Positions 7,554 to 15,211 are shown, counted from the stretch's first letter. The stretch is DNA of 18,036 nucleotides from Coriobacteriaceae bacterium AM48-5 (GCA_027669525.1 JAQEDJ010000042.1:1-18036); one strand, 5' to 3'. Translations and numbers: made by a program. Notes: generated from the sequence alone by a model not told the origin.

Positions 7554-8885
7554 ATGGAAGGAAAGGCGATGCCCCAAGAAGAGAGTGTACTGCGCCTCGG
7601 CCGCGACGAGGCCCTCGAGGCGGCGAGGCTTTGGCAGGAGTGCGGCGACGCGCGCGAGTTCGCGTGCAGGGTGCTGGGCAGCGTGATGAACGCGCTGATG
7701 GACTCCGAGGCCCAGCAGATGTGCGGCGCGAGCCGCAACGAGCGCAGCGACGGCAGGGAGAACAGCCGCAACGGCTACCGCCCCAGGTCGCTCAAGACCG
7801 CCGTGGGCGACGTGGAGCTCGAGATACCCAAGCTCAGGCACGGCACCTACTACCCCGAGGGCATGCTCGCGCGATGGTCGCGCGTCGACACCTCGGTGGC
7901 CGCCATCGTGCAGGAGATGTACGTATGCGGCGTGTCCACCCGCAAGGTCGAGCGCGTGGCGTCCAAGCTGGGCATATCCTCGCTGTCGAGCTCGGAGGTC
8001 TCGAGCCTCTGCTCCGACCTCGACGCCGAGGTGGCGGAGTTCCGCCGCCGCGACCTGTCGGGCACGCCGTGCTGCTACCTGTGGCTCGACGCCACCTACA
8101 TGAGCTGCAGGGTCGGCTCGTCGGTCGTCTCGCAGGGCGTCGTGACCGCGATCGGGCTGGGCGCCGACGGGCGCAAGCACTTCCTGGGCTGCGACGTGGT
8201 CGACACCGAGAGCGAGGACTCCTGGGCGGCATTCCTCGGCGGGCTGCGCGAGCGCGGGCTGGCCGGCGTTCGCCTCGTGGTCTCCAACAGCCACGCCGGG
8301 CTCGTGGCCGCCGTCTCGCGCCTGTTCCAGGGCTGCGCCTGGCAGCGCTGCGTGACGCACCTGCAGCGCAACCTCCAGAGCGCCTGCTCGGGCAGGCCCG
8401 AGGACTCCAAGGCGGCCGTCAGGGACCTCGTGCATGCCGCGGTCTACCAGGACGACCCCGACCTCGCGCGCTGCGTGTGGGCCGAGGCGGCGCCCTGGGT
8501 GGCGTCGGTGTCCGCCAGGGCCGGCGAGGTCTTCGAGCGGGCCGAGGACTCCGCGCTGGCGTTCACGGCCTTCCCCAGGGCGCACTGGGCCAAGCTCCGC
8601 ACCAACAACGTCCAGGAGCGCGCCAACCGCGAGATAAAGCGCCGCTACAGGGTCGTGCAGTCCTTCCCCTCGAGGAGTCGATGCTGCGCCTGACGTGCGC
8701 GAGCCTCATGGAGACCGAGGGGCAGTGGTCCCAGCAGCGCGTGTTCTCCGAGGCCTCGCCGCCGAGGGCTTCGCCGAGCCCGCGGACAGGCCGGCCCCGA
8801 CAGAGGGGAGGCGCCGCGCGCTCGGGCGCGCGCCAGGGAGATAGTGGACGAGATAGTCGAGAGGCGCGGTCTCAAGAAGGAGTAA
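7554..8885 (+). CDS. IS256-family (Mutator-type) transposase, three frameshifts near the C terminus
   Basis: DDE transposase of the IS256/Mutator family (Pfam Transposase_mut). Visible are NGYRPRSLKTAVGDVELEIP, MYVCGVSTRKVE, the first catalytic region WLDATYM (D179), the second region VVSNSHAGL (N245 where the family has Asp), CAWQRCVTHLQRNL and the third acidic residue in NNVQERANREIKRR (E355). From ATG 7554 (AAGGTG upstream) the repaired length is 444 residues; ATG 7569 behind GGAAGGAAAGG is an equally plausible start. The C terminus needs three single-base additions, at about 8671, 8756 and within 8817-8835, giving ESMLRLTCASLMETEG, then AAEGFAEPADRP, then REIVDEIVERRGLKKE and TAA at 8883. 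Even if the breaks are sequencing errors, the D-to-N change may leave it inactive. Confidence 0.88.
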
Positions 8886-8940
8886 CATCGGGACTTGCAG
8901 CGACGGACTCGGGACGTTCTTACACCACGTCTGCGCGCGC

Positions 8941-8952
8941 CACCGTGGAATA
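8941..8952. repeat. Right direct repeat flanking the IS
   Basis: Exact copy of CACCGTGGAATA from 7431-7442. Followed by AACC, it gives GAATAA, the presumed original stop codon of the small gene before insertion. Confidence 0.7.
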
Positions 8953-9200
8953 AACCTCGAGGCCGGCGATTTGGCCCGCTTCCCGACCTTGGCGAGGCTT
9001 GTTTTAGGACTTGTGGCCAAAAAAGGGCAAATATGAGTACTGTTACCTTTTTAGTAGCAGCGATTCTTGGTCGAAATCGGTAAAACTCGACTTGAAACTT
9101 CCTAATCACCGTCAGCTAGCGCCAAATTGGAAGTCGATGGTCACTCATTAACGTACAGTTCTTATAACTTTGTTCATTATTTTCCGCACCTAAAATGATA
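8953..9200. other. Gene-free stretch right of the IS
   Basis: About 250 bases with lower GC than the flanks. I find no open frame with a credible ribosome binding site or family resemblance. It is presumably the original downstream region of the 84-residue gene. It ends in the terminator at 9201-9237, so it could be a long 3' UTR or contain a small RNA gene. Confidence 0.5.
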
Positions 9201-9237
9201 CGCCGTTTGTGACAGTACTCACAAACGGCGTTTTTTT
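9201..9237 (+). terminator. Strong intrinsic terminator
   Basis: Perfect 12-bp stem (CGCCGTTTGTGA 9201-9212, TCACAAACGGCG 9219-9230) with a CAGTAC loop and seven T directly after, on the plus strand. The minus-strand side has only a weak T-run further on (ATCATTTTAG), so it primarily ends plus-strand transcription. Before the IS arrived it probably served the 84-residue gene. It may also help end nhaA transcription, whose stop is 90 bases away. Confidence 0.9.
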
Positions 9238-9327
9238 GACCACTGGCGTGTCTGGCAGGCGGCAAGCACCGCCCGAATCCGCATTTTGAACGCGCCCGAA
9301 TCGGTTCTGGAGCCGGTTTTCGCGCTC

Positions 9328-10686
9328 TTACTCGTCTTTGGGCGAGGGATGCTTGCAGACCACGCTCATGTAGATCATGCCGAGCACGGCTGCGGTGACC
9401 GAACCGGCGAGAATAGCGGCCTTTGCGGCCAGGACCTCAAACTGGGCCGTCGGGAAGGCGAGGCCGCTGATGAGGATCGACATGGTAAAGCCGATACCGC
9501 CCAGAATGCCCACACCGGCAATCATGTGCCAGTTAACGTTATGCGGCAGCTCGGAGATCTTGAGCTTAACCAGGGCAAACGTCATGCCAAAGATACCGAT
9601 CGGCTTGCCCAGCAGCATGCCAAAGTACACGCCGAGCGTCACCGGGTCGGTGAGCAGCGTGCTCATGTCCACGCCCACTAAGCGAACCTGTGCGTTCACG
9701 AATGCAAAGATCGGCAGGATCACAAAGTTGACCGGCGTGGAGATCAGGCGCTCCATGCGAATGAGCGGCGGGGTCACGCGGTGCATGACACGCTCGACTC
9801 TGGTGGTCGAGACGGTAAAGTCGTGCTGACCCAGGATGTGTGCCTCGTCGTCGTAGCGGTCATCGAGCAGCGGCAGGCACTCGCCCAGCCAGTCGGTCAG
9901 GCTATCGAGCTTCACGCCGCACTTGGCAGGAATGGTAAAGGCCAAGATGACGCCGGCGAGCGTGGCGTGCACGCCGCTCTTGAACATGCAGAACCACAGC
10001 AGCAGGCCCAGCACCGAGTACGGGGCAAGACGGTAATGCTGCGTCTTGTTGAGCCACACGAGCGCACAGGTCACAACCGCGGCGGCGCCCAACCAAAACG
10101 GATTGGGGCTCTGACCGTAGAAAATGGCGATGGCGGCGATGGAGATGAGGTCGTCGGCGATGGCGAGCGTCGAGAAGAACACGCGCACGCCGTTGGGCAC
10201 GCGATTGCCCAAAAGCGACAGCACGCCCAGCGCAAAGGCAATATCGGTTGCCATGGGGATGGCCCAACCGTTGCGGGCGCCGGCATGGTTAAAGATCAGG
10301 TAGATGCAGGCGGGAACGACGACGCCGCCCACGGCCGCCAGCATGGGAAGCATGGCCTGGCGCGGGTTCTTGAGCTCGCCAACTGTCATCTCGTACTTAA
10401 GCTCAATGCCCACTAGCAAAAAGAAGATCGCCATGAGGAAGTCGTTGACGAAAAGCTCAACGGTGAGACCGGCCGTAAGGTTGCCCAGACCCACATACAA
10501 CGGGGTCTCCAAAAAGTGATGGATGGCCTCGTATGCATCGGTGTTGGCGCAAATGACGGCGGCGATGGCGGCGAAGACCATGACGGCGGCGGAAATCGTG
10601 CCGTTCTCGGCGATGCGCTCCCAGATGTCGTGACGCTCAAAGCGCTTGCGCTCACGAACGTTGAACAGCTGCTCAGTTGCTGCCAT
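9328..10686 (-). CDS. nhaA: Na+/H+ antiporter NhaA
   Basis: Inner-membrane antiporter exporting Na+ (and Li+) in exchange for protons. The 452-residue protein is highly hydrophobic with about twelve membrane segments. It has VGIELKYE, PMATDIAFALGVLSLLG, the paired aspartates of LAIADDL (equivalents of the E. coli D163/D164 ion site) and the GKPIGIFG segment (equivalent to the K300 region), plus GGIGFTMSILIS near the C terminus. An extended hydrophilic loop of about 50 residues (LLDDRYDDEAHILGQ onward) sits mid-protein, as in longer NhaA variants. The start at 10686 follows AAAGGAG by 8 bases. The frame is intact. It is downstream of ppaC but separated by that gene's terminator and a 270-base gap, so it is probably transcribed separately. 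Confidence 0.96.
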   Translation of the reverse strand: MAATEQLFNVRERKRFERHDIWERIAENGTISAAVMVFAAIAAVICANTDAYEAIHHFLETPLYVGLGNLTAGLTVELFVNDFLMAIFFLLVGIELKYEMTVGELKNPRQAMLPMLAAVGGVVVPACIYLIFNHAGARNGWAIPMATDIAFALGVLSLLGNRVPNGVRVFFSTLAIADDLISIAAIAIFYGQSPNPFWLGAAAVVTCALVWLNKTQHYRLAPYSVLGLLLWFCMFKSGVHATLAGVILAFTIPAKCGVKLDSLTDWLGECLPLLDDRYDDEAHILGQHDFTVSTTRVERVMHRVTPPLIRMERLISTPVNFVILPIFAFVNAQVRLVGVDMSTLLTDPVTLGVYFGMLLGKPIGIFGMTFALVKLKISELPHNVNWHMIAGVGILGGIGFTMSILISGLAFPTAQFEVLAAKAAILAGSVTAAVLGMIYMSVVCKHPSPKDE

Positions 10687-10700
10687 GGGCGGCTCCTTTC

Positions 10701-10756
10701 ACGGGAAGGTTCCCGTCTTAAAAAAGCACGGCCCGCCCAAGTGGCGGCGCCGCGCT
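10701..10756 (-). promoter_or_regulatory. nhaA leader with terminator-like hairpin
   Basis: On the minus strand, an imperfect GC-rich hairpin (about AGCGCGGCGCCGCC, loop, GGGCGGGCCGTGCT at 10756-10725) runs straight into six T (10725-10720). It is followed by a small stem CGGGA-ACCT-TCCCG (10715-10702) ending just before the AAAGGAG. A terminator without a gene of its own, right before nhaA, suggests transcription attenuation or a riboswitch. nhaA leaders include known Li+/Na+-responsive RNA classes, but I cannot match this sequence to one by eye. Confidence 0.45.
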
Positions 10757-10895
10757 CTAACGTATTACGCTTGCATCTAGCCTACCCTGCACGACAAGCG
10801 CACAGGCGTGGCCGGAAAGCGGAACCACAGGTTGAACATTATTTGCTCAGCGGCACAGGAGCCCCTGTCCAAGATACGGCGTTGGCCCCTTGCAC

Positions 10896-10935
10896 AAAAA
10901 ACGACCGGAGCGCGGGGCGTCCGCGATCCGGTCGT
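10896..10935 (-). terminator. Intrinsic terminator after ppaC
   Basis: Minus strand: ACGACCGGA (10935-10927), a 17-base GC-rich loop region, then TCCGGTCGT (10909-10901) followed by TTTTT. It lies 20 bases past the ppaC stop. Confidence 0.88.
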
Positions 10936-10954
10936 GGCGTTTGGTCAACTAAAC

Positions 10955-11878
10955 CTAGCAGGCGGCCATGATAGGGGCAGCGACCTGCTTCTTACGGGAG
11001 AGGACGCCCGGCATCCAGACGCCGTCGTGCTCGTCGGCAATGCCCAGGCCCTTCTGAGCAGCCTCGGTCTCGCCCTCGAGCAGGACCTGCGAGCCCTCCT
11101 CCATGATGTCAGTGATGCACAGGACAATGCCGTCAGCACCCTTCTCGGCGGCGTAGGCGCGCATGGCCTCGCGGATCTCGTCAATCATGCCAAGCGCACG
11201 GCTCTTGTCGACGGTTTCGTACTGGCCGATGAGCAGCTTCTTGCCAGCAGGCTCGAACATCTTGATGTCGTTGCCGACCATCTCGGCAGCGGTGAAGGAG
11301 CCGGACGGACGGGTAAGGAAGACTTCCATGCCAAACTTGACCGGATCGACGCCCACCTGCTCGCCGAGCTTGGCGGCGACAGCGCGGTCGACATCGGTGG
11401 TGGTGGGGCTCTTGAGCATGAGCGTGTCGGTCATCATGGCCGAGAGCAGCAGCTTGGCCTGGACGTCGGAAAGCTCAACGCCGAGCACGTCGGCGAGCTT
11501 GGTGACGATGGTGCAGCTGGAGCCCCAGGGCAGGCAGATGTAGTGCAGCGGGCCGGCAGTCTCGAAGTCGCCGATGCGGTGATGGTCGACGACGCCAAAG
11601 ACCGTGGCGTCCTTAAGGCCGGCGACGGACTGGGCGGACTCGTTGTGGTCGGTGAGGACGACGAGCTGACCGTCCTCGACGGACTCGATCACGCGGGGCT
11701 CGGCAATGCCGGCGTCGGCGAGCAGCTTGGCGGACTCGGCCGGAAGCTGGCCCAGGGCACAGGCCTCGTAGGTGTTGCCGGCATACTCAACCTGGTTGAG
11801 CAGCTGGGACAGGACGACGGCGCTCATGATGGCGTCGTTATCGGGGTTCTGGTGACCAAAGACAAAAACGTTTGCCAT
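10955..11878 (-). CDS. ppaC: Manganese-dependent inorganic pyrophosphatase (family II, DHH)
   Basis: Cytoplasmic enzyme hydrolysing pyrophosphate to phosphate, pulling biosynthetic reactions forward. The 307-residue protein has the family II motifs in order: GHQNPDNDAI at residues 8-17 (first metal site), LTDHNE, VDHHR (the DHH motif), and the C-terminal DHHA2-domain signature SRKKQVAAP that binds substrate. The first motif is usually GHxxPDxD, so GHQNPDND is a normal variant. Length is typical of the CBS-less form. The ATG at 11878 follows GGAGG by 6 bases. The frame is intact. It is a single-gene unit by its own terminator; upstream lies a repeat-rich gap after the sugar kinase. Confidence 0.96.
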   Translation of the reverse strand: MANVFVFGHQNPDNDAIMSAVVLSQLLNQVEYAGNTYEACALGQLPAESAKLLADAGIAEPRVIESVEDGQLVVLTDHNESAQSVAGLKDATVFGVVDHHRIGDFETAGPLHYICLPWGSSCTIVTKLADVLGVELSDVQAKLLLSAMMTDTLMLKSPTTTDVDRAVAAKLGEQVGVDPVKFGMEVFLTRPSGSFTAAEMVGNDIKMFEPAGKKLLIGQYETVDKSRALGMIDEIREAMRAYAAEKGADGIVLCITDIMEEGSQVLLEGETEAAQKGLGIADEHDGVWMPGVLSRKKQVAAPIMAAC

Positions 11879-11970
11879 GGATATCCTCCACTTGATATGT
11901 GTACTTGGACGTAGCTATGGTAGCACGCTGACGCCAAAGCCCTAGGGACAGAAGGGCCGCGGCACAAATT

Positions 11971-12044
11971 GGGGCAGGCGTTATGGCGAAGCCTGTCCCC
12001 TCTGCACCATGTTGGTGCAAACTAACCTGACCCCCTCTGCACCA
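11971..12044. repeat. Intergenic palindromic/direct repeat cluster
   Basis: Three structures overlap here. GGGGCAGGC (11971-11979) pairs with GCCTGTCCCC (11991-12000) with one bulged base. TGCACCA-TGT-TGGTGCA (12003-12019) is a perfect hairpin. CCCTCTGCACCA occurs twice (ending at 12009 and 12044). It starts 2 bases past the sugar kinase stop, and nothing here looks coding. It resembles REP-like dispersed elements; a role as transcript end for the kinase is possible, but there is no T-run. Confidence 0.65.
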
Positions 12045-12045
12045 G

Positions 12046-12997
12046 CTATTTGCCGGCGGCGCGCAGGGCTACGTAGGCGGCACCGATGATGCCGGCGTCG
12101 TTGCCGAGCGAGGCGACCTTAATGGGCGTCTCGCGCGAGGCAGAAAGCGCGTACTGCTTAAAGTGCTCGCGGACCTTGTCGAGGTAGACATCGGCCGAGG
12201 CGGAGGCGCCGCCGCCGATCAGGAACATCTCGGGGTCGACCACGTTGGCGATAAGCGCCAAAGCGCGACCGAGATAATCGGCCATGGTATCGGCCGCGGC
12301 CAGTGCGAGCTTGTCGCCCTCGCGGCAGGCCTGGAACACGTCCTTGGAATCGGAGGGGCCGGTGAGCTCGATGGGCTCGACGCCCGCCTTCTCGCACTCG
12401 GCAAGGTAGTTGCTCACCACGCCGGTGGCGCTGGAATACTGCTCCAAGTGGCCATGGCGCCGCAGCCGCAGGTGCGCTCCTCTTCGGGGTTCAGGCACAT
12501 GTGGCCAATCTCGCCGCCGCGCCCACAACGCCCGACACCACGTCGCCGTTGACGATAACGCCGCCACCCACGCCGGTACCAATGGTGACCATCACCACGT
12601 TCTGTACGCCCTTGGCAGAGCCGAGCCAGGCCTCGCCCATGGCAGCGGCGTTGGCATCGTTCTCGTATTTAACAACCGCGTCGGGGCAGTGCTCCTGAAT
12701 GGCGACTCTTAGCTCGGGCAGGTTAATGGCAATGTTGGCCTTGACCTTGGCATCGCCCGATGCCGGGATGGGGCACGGAACGGCCAGGCCAATACCCGCC
12801 ACAAAGGCGCGCGGAATCTGGGCCTTGGCGACCACCTGGTCGATAGCCTCGGTCACCGCGGCAAAGCCCGCGGCGTCAACGATAGGCGGCGTGGGCACGC
12901 TGGCCTTGGCCAGCAGGTTACCATCCTCGTCGAACAGGCCCTCCTTAACCGAAGTGCCGCCGACGTCGATGCCGATGTAATACTGCTTAGGTTCCAT
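12046..12997 (-). CDS. ROK-family sugar kinase, probable glucokinase (two frameshifts)
   Basis: ROK kinase phosphorylating glucose or a related hexose with ATP. It starts MEPKQYYIGIDVGGTSVKEGLF in outline: phosphate motif DVGGTSVK, then GIGLAVPCPI, the catalytic-Asp block ENDANAAAMGEAW, the glycine motif TIGTGVGGGVI, and the zinc region GEIGHMCLNPEEERTCGCGGHGHLEQ. Here the usual final Cys of CxCGxxGC is His. Breaks occur at about 12519 and 12457, each fixed by one base; repaired length is 317 residues, standard for bacterial glucokinases. I chose ATG 12997 (GAAAGG upstream); the longer frame from 13063 has no conserved residues before it. It is divergent from the GntR regulator and mannose-6-phosphate isomerase, so fructose or mannose is a possible substrate too. 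Confidence 0.9.
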
Positions 12998-13051
12998 GGG
13001 AGCCCGCCTTTCTCGTTTAAACATTGCCTGTATGGTACCGCTCCCAAGGCA

Positions 13052-13092
13052 AAAACCTGCCAAAAAGGGACAGGTTTGTTTTGGCAGGTTTT
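13052..13092. repeat. Hairpin in the sugar-kinase leader, terminator-like on both strands
   Basis: Perfect 11-bp arms AAAACCTGCCA (13052-13062) and TGGCAGGTTTT (13082-13092) enclose GGGACAGGTTTG. The internal CAGGTTT can also pair with AAACCTG of the left arm, so two alternative folds exist. On the minus strand the stem runs into TTTTT, 55 bases upstream of the kinase start. It could be an attenuator or simply a dispersed GGGACAGGTT repeat. Confidence 0.6.
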
Positions 13093-13205
13093 ATCTGTGA
13101 AAACGCAGGGCATGGTATTTGGTTCGTTGGGCGGTAAAACGGCTCAACCCCATCCTCGAGTCGATCAATTTGCTCAATACCACATTATTCGAATGCATAT
13201 TCATT

Positions 13206-13217
13206 TAGAGCGCTCTA
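13206..13217. promoter_or_regulatory. 12-bp perfect palindrome, candidate operator
   Basis: TAGAGCGCTCTA lies within an AT-rich, gene-free gap (13093-13337) between the divergent sugar kinase and GntR genes, 79 bases before the putative -10 of the regulator. GntR-family proteins bind short palindromes, so it may be an operator for either gene. No second copy is seen in the gap. Confidence 0.35.
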
Positions 13218-13295
13218 GTTTTTAAAGAGAAGCGTTTTTTAATTAAACCTTTCTCGAACTTTTCAAAAACGCAATAGGGATGCTTAGGTGTTGAC

Positions 13296-13301
13296 TATAC
13301 T
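13296..13301 (+). promoter_or_regulatory. Candidate -10 box of the GntR regulator gene
   Basis: TATACT in context GACTATACTTTC, 36 bases before the ATG. There is no good -35 at 17 bases (ATAGGG). Confidence 0.42.
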
Positions 13302-13337
13302 TTCTTCTGTACTCAATCAAGCCGGAAAGGAGGTTCC

Positions 13338-14056
13338 ATGATTCCCAAATACGAGGCGATAGCTGCAGATATCCGTCGAAGCATCGAGGACGGCTCCCTT
13401 AAGCCGGGCGACAAGCTACCCACCGTCGTTGAGTTCTGCGAGCTCTATAGCGTTTCCAAAATCACCGTCAAACGAGCTATCGAGCAGATCACCGAGGAGG
13501 GCCTTGTCACCAGCCGGCGCGGGTCGGGCACCTACGTTAAGGACACGGCGGGTCTCCCCGACCAGGCATTTTTCCAGGGCAAAAATGACCGCGCCCAGGG
13601 TTTTTCGTATGAGCACCGCGGGGAGAAGGTGACCTCGGTGGTCTACGATTTCTCGATTGTCAATCCACCGGCGGACGTCGCTACTCAGCTGGGAATTGCC
13701 GAGGACGACTTTGCTATCACATCGTGCGCGTGCGCCAGGTCGACGAGAAGCCCATCGTTATCGAGTACACCTACATGCCCCTCGAGCTGATTCCGGGCCT
13801 TAAAAAGAAAGACCTGTATGGATCGGTCTACAGCTTCATCCGCAAGCAATGCGGGCTGAAGATTTCGAGCTTCCACCGCACCATTCGCGCCGTAGCGGCA
13901 ACCGAGGAAGAGGCTGAGCGCCTGGACACCAAACCCGGCTCTCCCCTGCTCGAGCTCAACCAGATTGGCTTTTTGGATAGCGGCACCGCCTTTGAGCATT
14001 CGATCTCGCGCAACGTTGGTGACCGCTTTGAGCTGCACAACGTAACGTTGGCATAG
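13338..14056 (+). CDS. GntR-family (HutC/UTRA) transcriptional regulator (one frameshift)
   Basis: DNA-binding repressor or activator with a ligand-binding UTRA domain. Residues 1-70 form the GntR winged helix: YEAIAADIRRSIEDGSLKPGDKLPT, split here into its key pieces IRRSIEDGSLKPGDKLP, SVSKITVKRAIEQ (recognition helix) and EGLVTSRRGSGTYV. The UTRA part follows, with VRVRQVDEKPIVIEYTYMP and the C-terminal GFLDSGTAFEHSISRN. The ATG at 13338 follows AAGGAGG by 5 bases. The frame breaks near 13719, where one base restores FAI-x-IVRVRQVDEKP; repaired length is 239 residues, standard for HutC types. UTRA regulators often sense sugar phosphates or amino sugars; with mannose-6-phosphate isomerase downstream and a sugar kinase divergent, a sugar-phosphate ligand is a reasonable inference. 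Confidence 0.92.
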
Positions 14057-14131
14057 GTTTTTGTAGTCATGCGGGCGCTCGTTACGGCTCGTTTAGAGTG
14101 GGCGGCCGCGCAACACCATGGGGGTATGAAC

Positions 14132-15063
14132 ATGTCCGATTTGATTAAACTGACGCCGATCTTCCACGAGAAGATCTGGGGCGGCCGCCAGCTCGAAACC
14201 GTATTTGGTTACGACATTCCCGAGGGTCCCATCGGTGAGTGCTGGGCCATCTCGGCCATCCCAACGGCGACTGCCAGATTGCAGAGGGCCCGTATGCCGG
14301 CCACACGCTCTCGTGGCTGTGGGCTGAGCACCGCGAGCTCTTTGGCAACTGCGAGGGCAAGGAGTTCCCGCTGCTCATTAAGATTCTGGACGCCAAGGAC
14401 GACCTTTCGATCCAGATTCATCCCAACGACGAGTACGCTGCCGAGCACGAGAACGGCAGCCTGGGCAAGACCGAGTGCTGGTATGTGCTGGACTGCGAGC
14501 CCGGCGCCACGATTATCGTCGGGCAGCGCGCCAAGGACCGCACCGAGGCCGCACAGATGATCGAGGACGGCCGCTGGGACGACATGCTCAACGTGCTCCC
14601 AATCCACAAGGGCGACTTTTTCCAGATTGACTCGGGCACCGTGCACGCTATTAAAACCGGCACGCTCATTTTGGAGACGCAGCAATCGAGCGACGTGACG
14701 TATCGCCTGTACGACTACGACCGCCCCGGCACCGACGGCAAGCTGCGCCCGCTGCATATTGAGCAGAGCCTCGACTGCATCGACTTTGATGTTCAGGCAC
14801 CGACCGACGGCACCGTGACCGCGCCCGAGGTCGACGGCGTGACCGAGCTCGAGTCTAACTCCTGCTACACCGTCGATCGCGTGCGCGTCAACGGCAGCAA
14901 GACCCTCGACCAGCACTGGCCCTTCATGTGTCTGTCGGTCATCGACGGCGAGGGCACCGTGTGCGGCGAGCCCGTTCACAAGGGCAGCCACCTGCTGGCC
15001 CCGAGCACCGTGAACCAGATCGAACTCGAAGGCAAGATGGAACTGATCATCAGCCACCTCTAG
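14132..15063 (+). CDS. manA: Mannose-6-phosphate isomerase, class I (one frameshift)
   Basis: Zinc-dependent cupin enzyme interconverting mannose 6-phosphate and fructose 6-phosphate, feeding mannose into glycolysis or supplying GDP-mannose synthesis. It begins MSDLIKLTPIFHEKIWGGRQL. Metal-site motifs are SIQIHPND (Gln and His), a later Glu (GKTECWYVL region) and DSGTVHAI (His). I prefer ATG 14132, with GGGGG 7 bases upstream; ATG 14126 lies directly against that site and would add two residues. The frame breaks near 14256 within WAISA-HPNGDCQIAEG, where one missing base splits the two parts. Repaired length is 310 residues, typical of the short Gram-positive form. It follows the GntR gene by 75 bases in the same direction and probably shares its transcript. 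Confidence 0.93.
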
Positions 15064-15089
15064 GTCGCAACAACAACCAAAACGAAACA

Positions 15090-15140
15090 AGGGGCTCCCT
15101 CGTTCATCAACGGAGGAGCCCCTACTCACATCTATTTTTC
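15090..15140 (+). terminator. Intrinsic terminator after manA
   Basis: AGGGGCTCC (15090-15098) pairs with GGAGCCCCT (15115-15123). The T-rich segment TCTATTTTTC follows 7-16 bases later. It lies 26 bases past the manA stop. The T-run is not directly adjacent, so strength is uncertain. Confidence 0.7.
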
Positions 15141-15166
15141 TATCAGCCCACCCGGCTCTCCAGACC

Positions 15167-15195
15167 AAAAAGCGAACGAGTAGAGCGACGTTCGC
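15167..15195 (-). terminator. Intrinsic terminator of the pcrA transcript
   Basis: Minus strand: GCGAACG (15195-15189), a 10-base loop, CGTTCGC (15178-15172), then TTTTT (15171-15167). It lies about 150 bases past the pcrA stop, beyond the long inverted repeat at 15212-15339, which would therefore be transcribed as part of the pcrA 3' UTR. Confidence 0.75.
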
Positions 15196-15211
15196 AAGCA
15201 ACGTCACCTGA

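Larger units (their letters stand above)
7443..8940 (+). mobile_element. IS256-family insertion sequence, about 1.5 kb
   Basis: The element is bounded by the 12-bp direct repeats. Its ends are imperfect inverted repeats: left GTAGCGCGCAGAGATGTGG continuing GTGTAAGA, right (read inward) GCGCGCGCAGACGTGG continuing GTGTAAGA. They share GCGCGCAGA and YGTGGTGTAAGA, consistent with the 24-41 bp terminal repeats of IS256 elements. It carries one transposase gene on the plus strand. The exact outer bases are uncertain because nearby sequence has single-base losses. Confidence 0.82.

Noticed and set aside
7425..8585. 386-codon minus-strand open frame under the transposase
   Set aside because: Antisense shadow of the IS256 transposase; no ribosome binding site or recognisable domain.
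7457..8953. 498-codon plus-strand frame through the IS
   Set aside because: Off-frame Arg/Gly-rich reading of the transposase gene. It contains a genuine stretch of transposase C terminus (ESMLRLTCASLMETEG) only because the true gene loses one base near 8671.
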